DNA of 36,192 nt, taken from NCBI GenBank assembly GCA_029554345.1, contig JAKPJF010000085.1, positions 1 through 36,192 on the forward strand, read 5' to 3'. Shown piece by piece: positions 6,983 through 14,372 of this stretch. Positions within the stretch are counted from its first letter, which is position 1. Each line of letters starts with the position of its first letter. Origin of the DNA: Spirochaetota bacterium. GTDB taxonomy: Bacteria > Spirochaetota > UBA4802 > JAFGJZ01. The notes beneath the pieces were generated by a model. The model searched no databases. It was given only the letters and a program-made list of their open reading frames with translations, and had not been told where the DNA came from. Made by a program: the position numbers and the translations under genes.

Positions 6983-7867
6983 TCACATCAGAAAAAGAAT
7001 TATCACGCCTGAAACAGCAAGAATAATTCCTAAAATTTCAGCAATGCGTACTTTCTTTTTTTCAAAAACAAAAGAAACAGGTATCAAAAGAACCGGAACG
7101 ATCGACATAATCGCCGATGCCACACCGACTTCAGTTTTAGATATTGCATACATTGAAAGACTTACTCCTGCAAACGGTCCGAGAAAAGAACCCATTGAAG
7201 CATATAGTAAACCTGACTGATTTCTGTAGGACAAAACAGATTTTTTCAGCCTTCCTGAAAAAATAAGTACAAGAGTAAATGATATAAATCCTGCGATTAC
7301 ACGGCATTGTGTCACATTCACAGCATTTATATTATTCATTCCTATTTTAGCGAGAATAAGCCCCGCACCCTGCGAACATGCTCCGATAACAGCAAATATT
7401 ATTCCGCCGAGAGGATGATGAATTTTAATTCTCTCTCCGTTTTTTTTGGTTAATACCGCAAGCGATATTCCTATAATAATTATGAGAACTGCAAGTATAT
7501 CCGTAATAGATAAAATTTCATCAAGAACTAAGTAACCTATAAAAGCAGATATTACCGGAGCGAGACTCATTATTAGCATTGATATCCGCGATCCGATTAT
7601 TTCAAAGGCCTTAAAAAGGAAATAATCACCGATGAAAAAACCGACAAACCCTGAAAGGGAGAGCCACATCCACGAAGAAGCTTCAACACCTACAGGAAAA
7701 GGATTTCCATATACAAAAAATGAAAATACTGACAGAAAACAAAATGCCATCAGAAGACGAAGAGGATTGAGTGCAAGCGAACCGAATATTTTAGCAGCTC
7801 TCTCAAACATCAATGCTGTGAATGTCCACACAATGGCAACTAAAAGCGAGGCCGTTTCACCCGACAT
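6983..7867 (-). CDS. EamA/DMT-superfamily transporter
   Basis: About 294 residues with ten hydrophobic helices arranged as two EamA repeats. The first repeat ends with SLAPVISAFIGYLVLDEILSI, and the second with SIVPVLLIPVSFVFEKKKV. The P-rich motif near the fourth helix of each half and the acidic residue after it are typical of drug/metabolite transporters. The substrate is unknown. The start at 7867 is chosen over 7900 because GGGGAG lies 5 nt before this ATG. First gene of the operon leading through the peptidase and efp, and divergent from the kinase gene at 7979. Confidence 0.9.
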   Translation of the reverse strand: MSGETASLLVAIVWTFTALMFERAAKIFGSLALNPLRLLMAFCFLSVFSFFVYGNPFPVGVEASSWMWLSLSGFVGFFIGDYFLFKAFEIIGSRISMLIMSLAPVISAFIGYLVLDEILSITDILAVLIIIIGISLAVLTKKNGERIKIHHPLGGIIFAVIGACSQGAGLILAKIGMNNINAVNVTQCRVIAGFISFTLVLIFSGRLKKSVLSYRNQSGLLYASMGSFLGPFAGVSLSMYAISKTEVGVASAIMSIVPVLLIPVSFVFEKKKVRIAEILGIILAVSGVIILFLM

Positions 7868-7934
7868 ATATACTCCCCAAAAGCTCTTTCTGCTTGCCAT
7901 TATTCGAAGGATGATAACAATTAGTAAAGTTTTT

Positions 7935-7946
7935 AAACTTAAGTTT
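7935..7946. promoter_or_regulatory. 12-bp perfect palindrome between divergent genes
   Basis: AAACTTAAGTTT is perfectly symmetric and lies in the 111-bp space between the EamA operon and srkA. A TATAAA box overlaps its right edge (7946-7951). It could be an operator, but AT-rich chance symmetry is possible. Confidence 0.3.
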
Positions 7947-7978
7947 ATAAAATAAAAAACTGTACCGAACGGAGAAAA

Positions 7979-8983
7979 ATGTCCGACAATTACTACTCTT
8001 TAAAACCTGAAACAATTCTTAAAGCGGCGGAAAAACTCAATCTGAATCCTACAGGACATATTCTTCAGCTCAATTCACTCGAAAACAGGGTTTATTCGCT
8101 ATATCTTGAAGACTCATCACAGGTTGTAATAAAAATTTACCGTCCTGGCAGGTGGAATGAAAACCAGATTCTCGAAGAACATTCATTCCTCAATGAACTC
8201 AAGGATGATGATATTCCCGTTTGTGCACCTTTAACATTTGAAGGAAAAACTCTACATTTCATTGATGATTTTATTTACACGGTTTTCCCGAAAAACGGCG
8301 GACGGATTCCGGATGAATTTTCTGATGATGATTTAATGATGATAGGACGGCTGATTGCACGTATTCACAATACTGGCAGACGGAAAAATGCAGTTCACAG
8401 AATAAAAATATGCCCTGAAACTTTTGTCAGAGCAAATCTTGATTTTATGGCACAAAAACAGCTGTTGCCTCAAAGATATCTTTCTGTTTATCATAGGCTT
8501 GCTGAAAAAATTACAACTGCCTTTGATGAAGCTTCAACTGACATGCCTTTTCACAGAATCCACGGAGATTTTCACTGGGGCAATTTGCTGAAAAGGGACA
8601 GCAGTTTTATCGTACTGGATTTTGACGATTTTGTTACGGGTCCGGCTGTTCAGGATATATGGATGCTTGCACCGGCAAGCGATGCCGAAGGACAGCGTAA
8701 AAGAGAAGCACTTCTCGAAGGCTACCGTGAATTCGCTGAATTCGACCGCACATGGCTGAATCTTGCTCCCGTACTCAAAGCTATGAGATTCATAAATTAT
8801 GCCTGCTGGATTGGAAAAAGATATGATGACCCGGCTTTCAAAAACGCTTTTCCTCACTACGGAACTGATAATTACTGGGAAAGTGAAATAAAGGATATTG
8901 AAGCAATACTTCTTGAAAGCGGGATTGAACCGGAATCTAAAAGCGAACTTCTTGAAAATAAGGAGTACTTTTTTGACATGTGA
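7979..8983 (+). CDS. srkA: SrkA-like stress response Ser/Thr kinase (YihE/RdoA)
   Basis: A 334-residue kinase of the APH/choline-kinase fold. The ATP-binding lysine is in VVIKIYRPGRW (K52). The catalytic loop is HRIHGDFHWGNLL (D197, N202), and the metal-binding motif is VLDFDDF (D214-D217). The RPGRW segment and the IWMLAPASD and YACWIGKR regions are specific to SrkA rather than to general APH enzymes. E. coli SrkA (328 aa) counters programmed death under stress; its substrates are poorly known. CGGAG lies 5 nt before the ATG. Divergent from the EamA operon; the HD phosphohydrolase follows 120 nt later. Confidence 0.93.
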   Translation: MSDNYYSLKPETILKAAEKLNLNPTGHILQLNSLENRVYSLYLEDSSQVVIKIYRPGRWNENQILEEHSFLNELKDDDIPVCAPLTFEGKTLHFIDDFIYTVFPKNGGRIPDEFSDDDLMMIGRLIARIHNTGRRKNAVHRIKICPETFVRANLDFMAQKQLLPQRYLSVYHRLAEKITTAFDEASTDMPFHRIHGDFHWGNLLKRDSSFIVLDFDDFVTGPAVQDIWMLAPASDAEGQRKREALLEGYREFAEFDRTWLNLAPVLKAMRFINYACWIGKRYDDPAFKNAFPHYGTDNYWESEIKDIEAILLESGIEPESKSELLENKEYFFDM

Positions 8984-9103
8984 AACTTTATCCCATTTGC
9001 TTTAGCACTAAAGATTACATAATTTATTCCTTGCTATTTTTTATACGTCAACTATTAGTGGAAATATCATCTGCAAATGATCTATTTTATAAGCGGAGGA
9101 ATC

Positions 9104-10024
9104 ATGGCAAATATAAGCAATCCCCAGCTTTGCACTCTAGTCGATCATACTTCTCCTGAAGCAGTTTTTGAAGAAGTAAAGGAAATTTTCTCTTACCATT
9201 ACGATCTGAAAACGTTTCAAATTGTTGAACGTTCTTTTGAAATATTGAAATCCCTTTTCAAAGGAGAGTTTGACGGTTATCAGAAGTGCAATACGGAGTA
9301 TCACGACCTGAACCATACTCTTGACGCTCTGCTCGCCTCCGCACGCCTTATGGACGGATTTAATATCTCCTCAGAATCAATTCTTTCTGAAGAAAGTGCG
9401 GTAGCTCTTCTTTTAGCTGTAACTTATCATGATTCAGGCTATATTCAAAAGTCAGACGACATAGACGGAACAGGTGCGAAATATACAAAGAATCACGTCG
9501 AAAGAAGCACTATTTTTGTAACTGCAAATAAAGATAAAATCGGAATAACTGCTCTAATGTCGGATGTAATATCCTCCTTGATAAGGTGGACCGGCCTCAG
9601 AAGCGATATGCCAGGCGAATCCGTTATGGGAAAAGATTACACTATTGCAGGATCAATCATCGGCACAGCAGATCTGCTTGGACAGATGTCTGACCGGGCA
9701 TATCTTGAAAAACTTCTTTTTCTTTACTACGAATTCAAAGAAGCCGGAATCGAAGGTTTTAATACGGAATTCGACATATTAAGAAAAACTCTGTCTTTTT
9801 ATTCAACTACTCAGGATAGACTGGACAGACAGCTCGGCAAGGTCTATGATTTAGCAAAAGTTCATTTTAACAAGCGTTTTGGAATACCATTCAATCTTTA
9901 CATGGAAGCTATTGATAAACAGATGCAGTATCTGAAAAAAGTTATTGATGATGAAAGCGTAAATTTCAGGCATAAGCTGAAAAGAATGGATATTGAAACA
10001 ATCGAACAGCATTATCTTTATTAA
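9104..10024 (+). CDS. HD-domain phosphohydrolase resembling class I cyclic nucleotide phosphodiesterases
   Basis: About 306 residues. The metal-binding histidines and aspartate are arranged as EYHDLNHTLDAL (H67, H71), AVTYHDSGY (H109-D110) and a further H131 in TKNHVERS. The YHxxxH motif followed about 40 residues later by HD resembles class I cyclic nucleotide phosphodiesterases more than plain HD proteins. The ATG at 9104 is chosen over 9077 because GGAGGAATC directly precedes it. No sensory domain is fused. The substrate is not known; cyclic nucleotide hydrolysis is only an inference from motif layout. A strong terminator follows at 10069. Confidence 0.8.
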   Translation: MANISNPQLCTLVDHTSPEAVFEEVKEIFSYHYDLKTFQIVERSFEILKSLFKGEFDGYQKCNTEYHDLNHTLDALLASARLMDGFNISSESILSEESAVALLLAVTYHDSGYIQKSDDIDGTGAKYTKNHVERSTIFVTANKDKIGITALMSDVISSLIRWTGLRSDMPGESVMGKDYTIAGSIIGTADLLGQMSDRAYLEKLLFLYYEFKEAGIEGFNTEFDILRKTLSFYSTTQDRLDRQLGKVYDLAKVHFNKRFGIPFNLYMEAIDKQMQYLKKVIDDESVNFRHKLKRMDIETIEQHYLY

Positions 10025-10068
10025 TCCAGTCTCTTATCTGATAATCTCTTTCCAGTTTAAACTCAATT

Positions 10069-10115
10069 CGAATAACTGAAATATATTCGTGTTGATTCAG
10101 TTATTCGTTTTTTTT
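10069..10115 (+). terminator. Strong intrinsic terminator after the HD gene
   Basis: CGAATAACTGAA (10069-10080) and TTCAGTTATTCG (10096-10107) form a perfect 12-bp stem with a 15-base loop, followed by eight T residues (10108-10115). Confidence 0.93.
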
Positions 10116-10186
10116 CATTTTAAATACTTCTTTACTTTTTGATGCAATATGATATCCGAAGGAAAACACTAATTCCGGAGGTCGTG

Positions 10187-12292
10187 ATGGTAAAGGAATA
10201 TTCTTCAGGCGATATCAGAAATATCGCAATCGTAGGTCATGCAGGTACTGGAAAATCTACTTTGTTCGATTCCCTTCTCTTCAATGGCGGAAAAATACAA
10301 AAAATAGGAAGTCATAATGATGATTCTCTTGTTTCCGATTTTGATATTGAAGAAAAGAAAAAAAAGATGTCAATCCACACATCTCTGGGATTCATTGAAG
10401 TTGACGGAATTAAGTTCAATATAGTTGACTGCCCCGGTCACGCGGATTTGATAGGAGAAAGGCGTGCAGCCATTCTTGCCTGCCAGGCTGCTATTATCGT
10501 CGTAGATTCCGTTGACGGTGTTCAAGTCGGAACAGAAAAAGTCTGGCGTTTTCTTGACGAGGAGAAAATTCCACGTATAATATTTATAAATAAAATGGAT
10601 CAGGACAGGGCCTCTTATTCGAAAATTATAGAAGAATTGAAAACCGAACTGCATGCAAATCTTGTTTCATTATGCATTCCTATTGGAGAAGGAAATTCTC
10701 TAAAAGGTGTTGTAGATATCATAAAAATGAAATCGCTGATACCGAAAGAAAACGGAAGCAGAGAAACTATAACCGGAGACATCCCGTCAGAATATTCAGC
10801 TGCCGTAAATGATGAACGTAAACACGGAGTTGAAATTGCAGCCGAAGGCGATGATGAATTGATAGAATTATTTCTTGAAGGAAAGGAATTTGACGAAGAA
10901 CTTCTAAAACGCGGCATAAAGGAACAGATAATCGACAACAAGCTTTTCCCTGCTATTTGCGGAAGCGCGATGAAGTCGATAGGTATCACAAGTCTCATAA
11001 GCCTAATTAAAAATTTCATGCCTTCTCCTGCAGAAAATTCAGAAACAAAAGCACTGGATCTTTCAAAAAATGCCGAAGAAATAAACATCAAAACTAATCC
11101 CAAAGAAAAATTCTCAGCTGTTGTATGGAAAACATACATTGACCAGTATGCCGGAAAATACAGCTTTGTCAGAGTAATATCCGGAGAACTGCTTCCCGAC
11201 AGTGAAGTCCTCAATACAGATTTTAATGAAATAGAAAGAATCGGAAAAATCTACACTATGATCGGAAAGGATATTCATGAAGTACCGAAACTTTCAACCG
11301 GAGATATCGGTGTGCTTCAGAAACTTGATAAAACTATTACTGCAAACACTCTGTGCGATCCGTCAAGACCTCTAAAAATACCGATGATTAAACTTCCTAG
11401 GCCGGTTTTCTCGTATGCTATTAAAACAAAGGATAAAAAAGACGAAGATAAACTTTCACAGATACTTACTAAATATGACGAACAATATCCGACTATAGAA
11501 TATTCTTACAATCCCGAAACAAAGGAAAGCGTGATTTCGGGAATGGGACAGCTTCATGTCGATTTAACTCTCGAAGAAGTGAAAGATAAATACAAAATTG
11601 ATTTTATCATCTCTCCGCCGCGTATAGCGTATAGAGAAACAATTACAAAACAGTCTGAAGCGCAATATAAGCACAAAAAACAAAGCGGCGGTCATGGTCA
11701 ATACGCTGAAGTATTCTTAAGAATTTCACCGATTGAACGAAGCAAAGGCTTTGAATTCAAGGAATCTATCGTCGGCGGAGCAATTCCGAAACAATATATT
11801 CCAGGTGTTGAAAAAGGAATCAAAGAAGCAATGGAAAGCGGAGTAATCGCCAAATATCCCGTAGTAGACATAAAAGCGGAACTATATGACGGATCATTTC
11901 ACGCAGTAGATTCGAGCGAACTTGCGTTTAAACTCGCGTCAGCAAGCGCTTTAAAAATGGCAATGCAGATTGCAAACCCTGTTCTTCTTGAACCGGTGAT
12001 GAACGTCAGGATTTATGTTGACAAACAATACATGGGTGATGTCATGAACGACATTACCGCACGTCGCGGAAAAGTTCTCAAAATGGAAGGAAAAGACGAA
12101 AACAGGGATTCGGGAATAAATGTTATTTCCGCCCAGATTCCTTCAGCGGAGCTTGTCAGGTACAGCATCGATCTTACGACTCTAACACAGAATAAGGCGA
12201 TGTTTGAAATGAGTTTTTCGCATTACGAACCAGTAACCGGGAAAATAGCCGAAAAGGTAATTGAAGAACGTAAAAAATATTTGGAAGAATGA
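10187..12292 (+). CDS. EF-G-like GTPase (secondary elongation factor G paralogue)
   Basis: A 701-residue translational GTPase with all five EF-G domains. G1 is GHAGTGKS (17-24), G3 DCPGHAD (81-87) and G4 NKMD (135-138). The canonical EF-G motifs GHIDHGKT and DTPGHVDF are replaced here, and the switch I region reads SDFDIEEKKKKMSIHTS instead of the usual AGITI-containing sequence. These traits mark the EF-G-2 type paralogue, not the main FusA. Domain IV keeps KQSGGHGQYAEVFL. Paralogues of this kind can have reduced or specialised ribosome function; its role here is not known. ATG 10187 has GGAGG 5 nt upstream, and the frame extends uselessly to 10139. It heads a three-gene operon with overlapping junctions. 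Confidence 0.9.
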   Translation: MVKEYSSGDIRNIAIVGHAGTGKSTLFDSLLFNGGKIQKIGSHNDDSLVSDFDIEEKKKKMSIHTSLGFIEVDGIKFNIVDCPGHADLIGERRAAILACQAAIIVVDSVDGVQVGTEKVWRFLDEEKIPRIIFINKMDQDRASYSKIIEELKTELHANLVSLCIPIGEGNSLKGVVDIIKMKSLIPKENGSRETITGDIPSEYSAAVNDERKHGVEIAAEGDDELIELFLEGKEFDEELLKRGIKEQIIDNKLFPAICGSAMKSIGITSLISLIKNFMPSPAENSETKALDLSKNAEEINIKTNPKEKFSAVVWKTYIDQYAGKYSFVRVISGELLPDSEVLNTDFNEIERIGKIYTMIGKDIHEVPKLSTGDIGVLQKLDKTITANTLCDPSRPLKIPMIKLPRPVFSYAIKTKDKKDEDKLSQILTKYDEQYPTIEYSYNPETKESVISGMGQLHVDLTLEEVKDKYKIDFIISPPRIAYRETITKQSEAQYKHKKQSGGHGQYAEVFLRISPIERSKGFEFKESIVGGAIPKQYIPGVEKGIKEAMESGVIAKYPVVDIKAELYDGSFHAVDSSELAFKLASASALKMAMQIANPVLLEPVMNVRIYVDKQYMGDVMNDITARRGKVLKMEGKDENRDSGINVISAQIPSAELVRYSIDLTTLTQNKAMFEMSFSHYEPVTGKIAEKVIEERKKYLEE

Positions 12293-13524
12293 TGCCTTTT
12301 AATATTCTCATAGCAGATTTTAACAAAGAAAATTATTATCCGCTTTCTCTCACGCGTCCCTTGTGGACGCTGAGGAGCGGATGCTTTGAACAGCACGAAA
12401 GATTCAGAAAACTTTTTCAGGACGATAAAAGGCTCACTTTTCTTGCCTCTGAAGAAATGTGTTCACTCTACAGCGATATCCGTACAACTTCAACTCTTCC
12501 TGCTGGAGAAGATATTCTCATAATCAATTCCCTTATGAATATTATTCCGGATATATCCGATTTAAACAAATCAGAAGTTTTTTACAACAGAAATGTTTTA
12601 GCATATGCATTCATTAAAAAAGATGATTTAATCAAAATCTCGGTTTCTAACGGATGCATCGAAAGTTTAACCGGTTTTTCTAAAAACATAACTGATATCA
12701 TTTTTCCAAAATATATCTGGGAAATACCTCTGATGAACGGAGAAATAATTAAAAATGATTTTAAATTTTTCTCTGAGAAATCAAACTGTAAAATAACAGT
12801 TTCCGGTCCTGAAAAATTATTCTATTGCTCAGATTCAGCCGAAATAGAACCATTCGTTTCGGTTTCAACTAAAAAAGGTCCTGTAATAATTGATGAGAAC
12901 GCAGAAATATCATCATTTTCAAGAATCGAAGGTCCGGCTTATATAGGCAAAAATACATGTATTTTCAGAGCAAATATAAGGGAAGGATCATCATTCGGAA
13001 TTTCCTGCAGAATCGGTGGAGAAGTTGAAGATTCCGTATTCAATTCATTTTCCAACAAATATCATGACGGTTTTATAGGTCATGCATATATTGGTTCGTG
13101 GGTAAACCTAGGAGCCATGACAACTAACAGCGATTTGAAAAATGATTACACAAATGTAAAAGTCAATTTAGATGGGAAACTACATGACAGTGAAAGCCCG
13201 AAAGTCGGCGCTGTTGTCGGTGATTTTGTAAAAACAAGCATAGGAACTCTAATCAATACCGGATCGGTAATAGGTTCGTGCTCAATGACTGTTTTTTCCG
13301 GCAGAATGACGCCTGATTTCATTCCACCTTTTTCGCTTTTTATCAAAAATAAACTCCGTAGTGCAAAATCATTTGATTCTGTTATTTCAACAATAAAAAC
13401 ACAAATGAGCCGCAGGGGATGTAACTTAAGCCCGGAACATAAGTCTATACTTAGAAATCTCTACGAAAAAACACTGAAGGATAATCTTCGGATATTTGAA
13501 GAATGGAACAAAAAACTGAATTAA
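12289..13524 (+). CDS. Alternative GlmU-like sugar-1-phosphate nucleotidyl/acetyltransferase
   Basis: About 411 residues matching the layout of the alternate bacterial GlmU family (TIGR03991 type). The N-terminal half begins FNILIADFNKENYYPLSLTRP and is a weak nucleotidyltransferase-like domain. The C-terminal half is a left-handed beta-helix with hexapeptide repeats and the hallmark HDGFIGHAYIGSWVNLGA and then TNSDLKNDYTNVKV. The likely role is UDP-GlcNAc (or related sugar nucleotide) supply for the envelope. The ATG overlaps the EF-G stop (ATGATGA); the second ATG at 12292 has better spacing to GGAAG. The gene overlaps the TonB-like gene by 22 nt. The function is assigned by family likeness, and the exact sugar is uncertain. 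Confidence 0.82.
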   Translation: MMPFNILIADFNKENYYPLSLTRPLWTLRSGCFEQHERFRKLFQDDKRLTFLASEEMCSLYSDIRTTSTLPAGEDILIINSLMNIIPDISDLNKSEVFYNRNVLAYAFIKKDDLIKISVSNGCIESLTGFSKNITDIIFPKYIWEIPLMNGEIIKNDFKFFSEKSNCKITVSGPEKLFYCSDSAEIEPFVSVSTKKGPVIIDENAEISSFSRIEGPAYIGKNTCIFRANIREGSSFGISCRIGGEVEDSVFNSFSNKYHDGFIGHAYIGSWVNLGAMTTNSDLKNDYTNVKVNLDGKLHDSESPKVGAVVGDFVKTSIGTLINTGSVIGSCSMTVFSGRMTPDFIPPFSLFIKNKLRSAKSFDSVISTIKTQMSRRGCNLSPEHKSILRNLYEKTLKDNLRIFEEWNKKLN

Positions 13525-14372
13525 ACTTAATAATACCGATAGCCATCTCTGCCGCGTTTCACGCTCTTGTAATCATTCTTTTTCTATACAATGGAATTGA
13601 CAGTGAACAAGGCCTTTTTGAAAAGATGCTTGCTGGTCAAAAATCCGGTGAAATGCGCGATGTTATAGTAAATATGAATCAGGATAATATCCTGAAACAG
13701 AATTATACTTTTCTATCAGATAAAGATTCGGCTGCAAAGGGCCATGTTACAAAAACAAAAGGCGATACATGGCTAAATAATTCAACTGATTTTAAAATTA
13801 GAGGAAAAGCCTATGCAGGACAGAGCCTTTCTGAACAATCAGAGGAAATTCTATCCGGAAATGATATATCAATAGGCATAATTCATAAAACGGCAGCACT
13901 TAGAGAAAATAATCAAAATCATACATCCGCTGAATTCGGCAACAGTGAGTGGACAAGAATACCAGATGCAAAGGGAATGAACAAATACAATTCTCTTTTC
14001 TTCAGCAATACCGGTCAATTTTCTTACAGCACCAAAAAATTCAAAAATTTTGAGTTTTTCAACAGAATGAAAAATAAAATCGCTTCAAACTGGTATCCTC
14101 CTTCTTTCGCGAATGCCGTAATAGGAAGAAACTCCGCAACAGGAAGAATACGACTCGGTCTTATTCCGTCACAGGAAGTTAAACTTTATTTTACACTTAA
14201 CCGTAACGGAGATGTTCTTGATGTAAAGGTAGTCGAATCAATGGGTAATTATTCTCTCGACGAATCCTGTACTGATTCGATTAGACTGTCAGGAAATTTC
14301 GGACAAGTTCCAGCAGATATTGAAGGGGAAATTATCGTTATCCCCTTCATCTTCGGTTACTATGTAAGATAA
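13503..14372 (+). CDS. TonB-like envelope protein
   Basis: 289 residues. A single N-terminal membrane anchor (LIIPIAISAAFHALVIILFL, about 9-28) is followed by a low-complexity periplasmic linker. A C-terminal domain (about 185-289) contains MKNKIASNWYPP, LYFTLNRNGDVLDVKVVESM and then LDESCTDSIRL, the pattern of TonB C-terminal domains. TonB proteins transmit proton-motive energy to outer-membrane receptors. Here the usual Pro-Lys/Pro-Glu-rich linker is missing, and no ExbB/ExbD lies nearby, so energy transduction is not assured. Starts inside the GlmU-like gene (22-nt overlap). Its TAA stop directly abuts the stop of the converging YihY gene. Confidence 0.75.
   Translation: MEQKTELNLIIPIAISAAFHALVIILFLYNGIDSEQGLFEKMLAGQKSGEMRDVIVNMNQDNILKQNYTFLSDKDSAAKGHVTKTKGDTWLNNSTDFKIRGKAYAGQSLSEQSEEILSGNDISIGIIHKTAALRENNQNHTSAEFGNSEWTRIPDAKGMNKYNSLFFSNTGQFSYSTKKFKNFEFFNRMKNKIASNWYPPSFANAVIGRNSATGRIRLGLIPSQEVKLYFTLNRNGDVLDVKVVESMGNYSLDESCTDSIRLSGNFGQVPADIEGEIIVIPFIFGYYVR

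Noticed and set aside
9000-9013. CTTTAG-CA-CTAAAG as the srkA terminator
   Set aside because: The loop of two bases is too small for a normal hairpin and no T-run follows.
10615-11214. 199-residue minus-strand frame opposite the EF-G paralogue
   Set aside because: Antisense to a well conserved gene, serine-rich composition typical of reverse reading, and no ribosome site.
10187-12292. Canonical FusA (main elongation factor G)
   Set aside because: The G1 and G3 motifs and switch I differ from main EF-G and match the secondary paralogue type; no rpsG/tufA neighbours.
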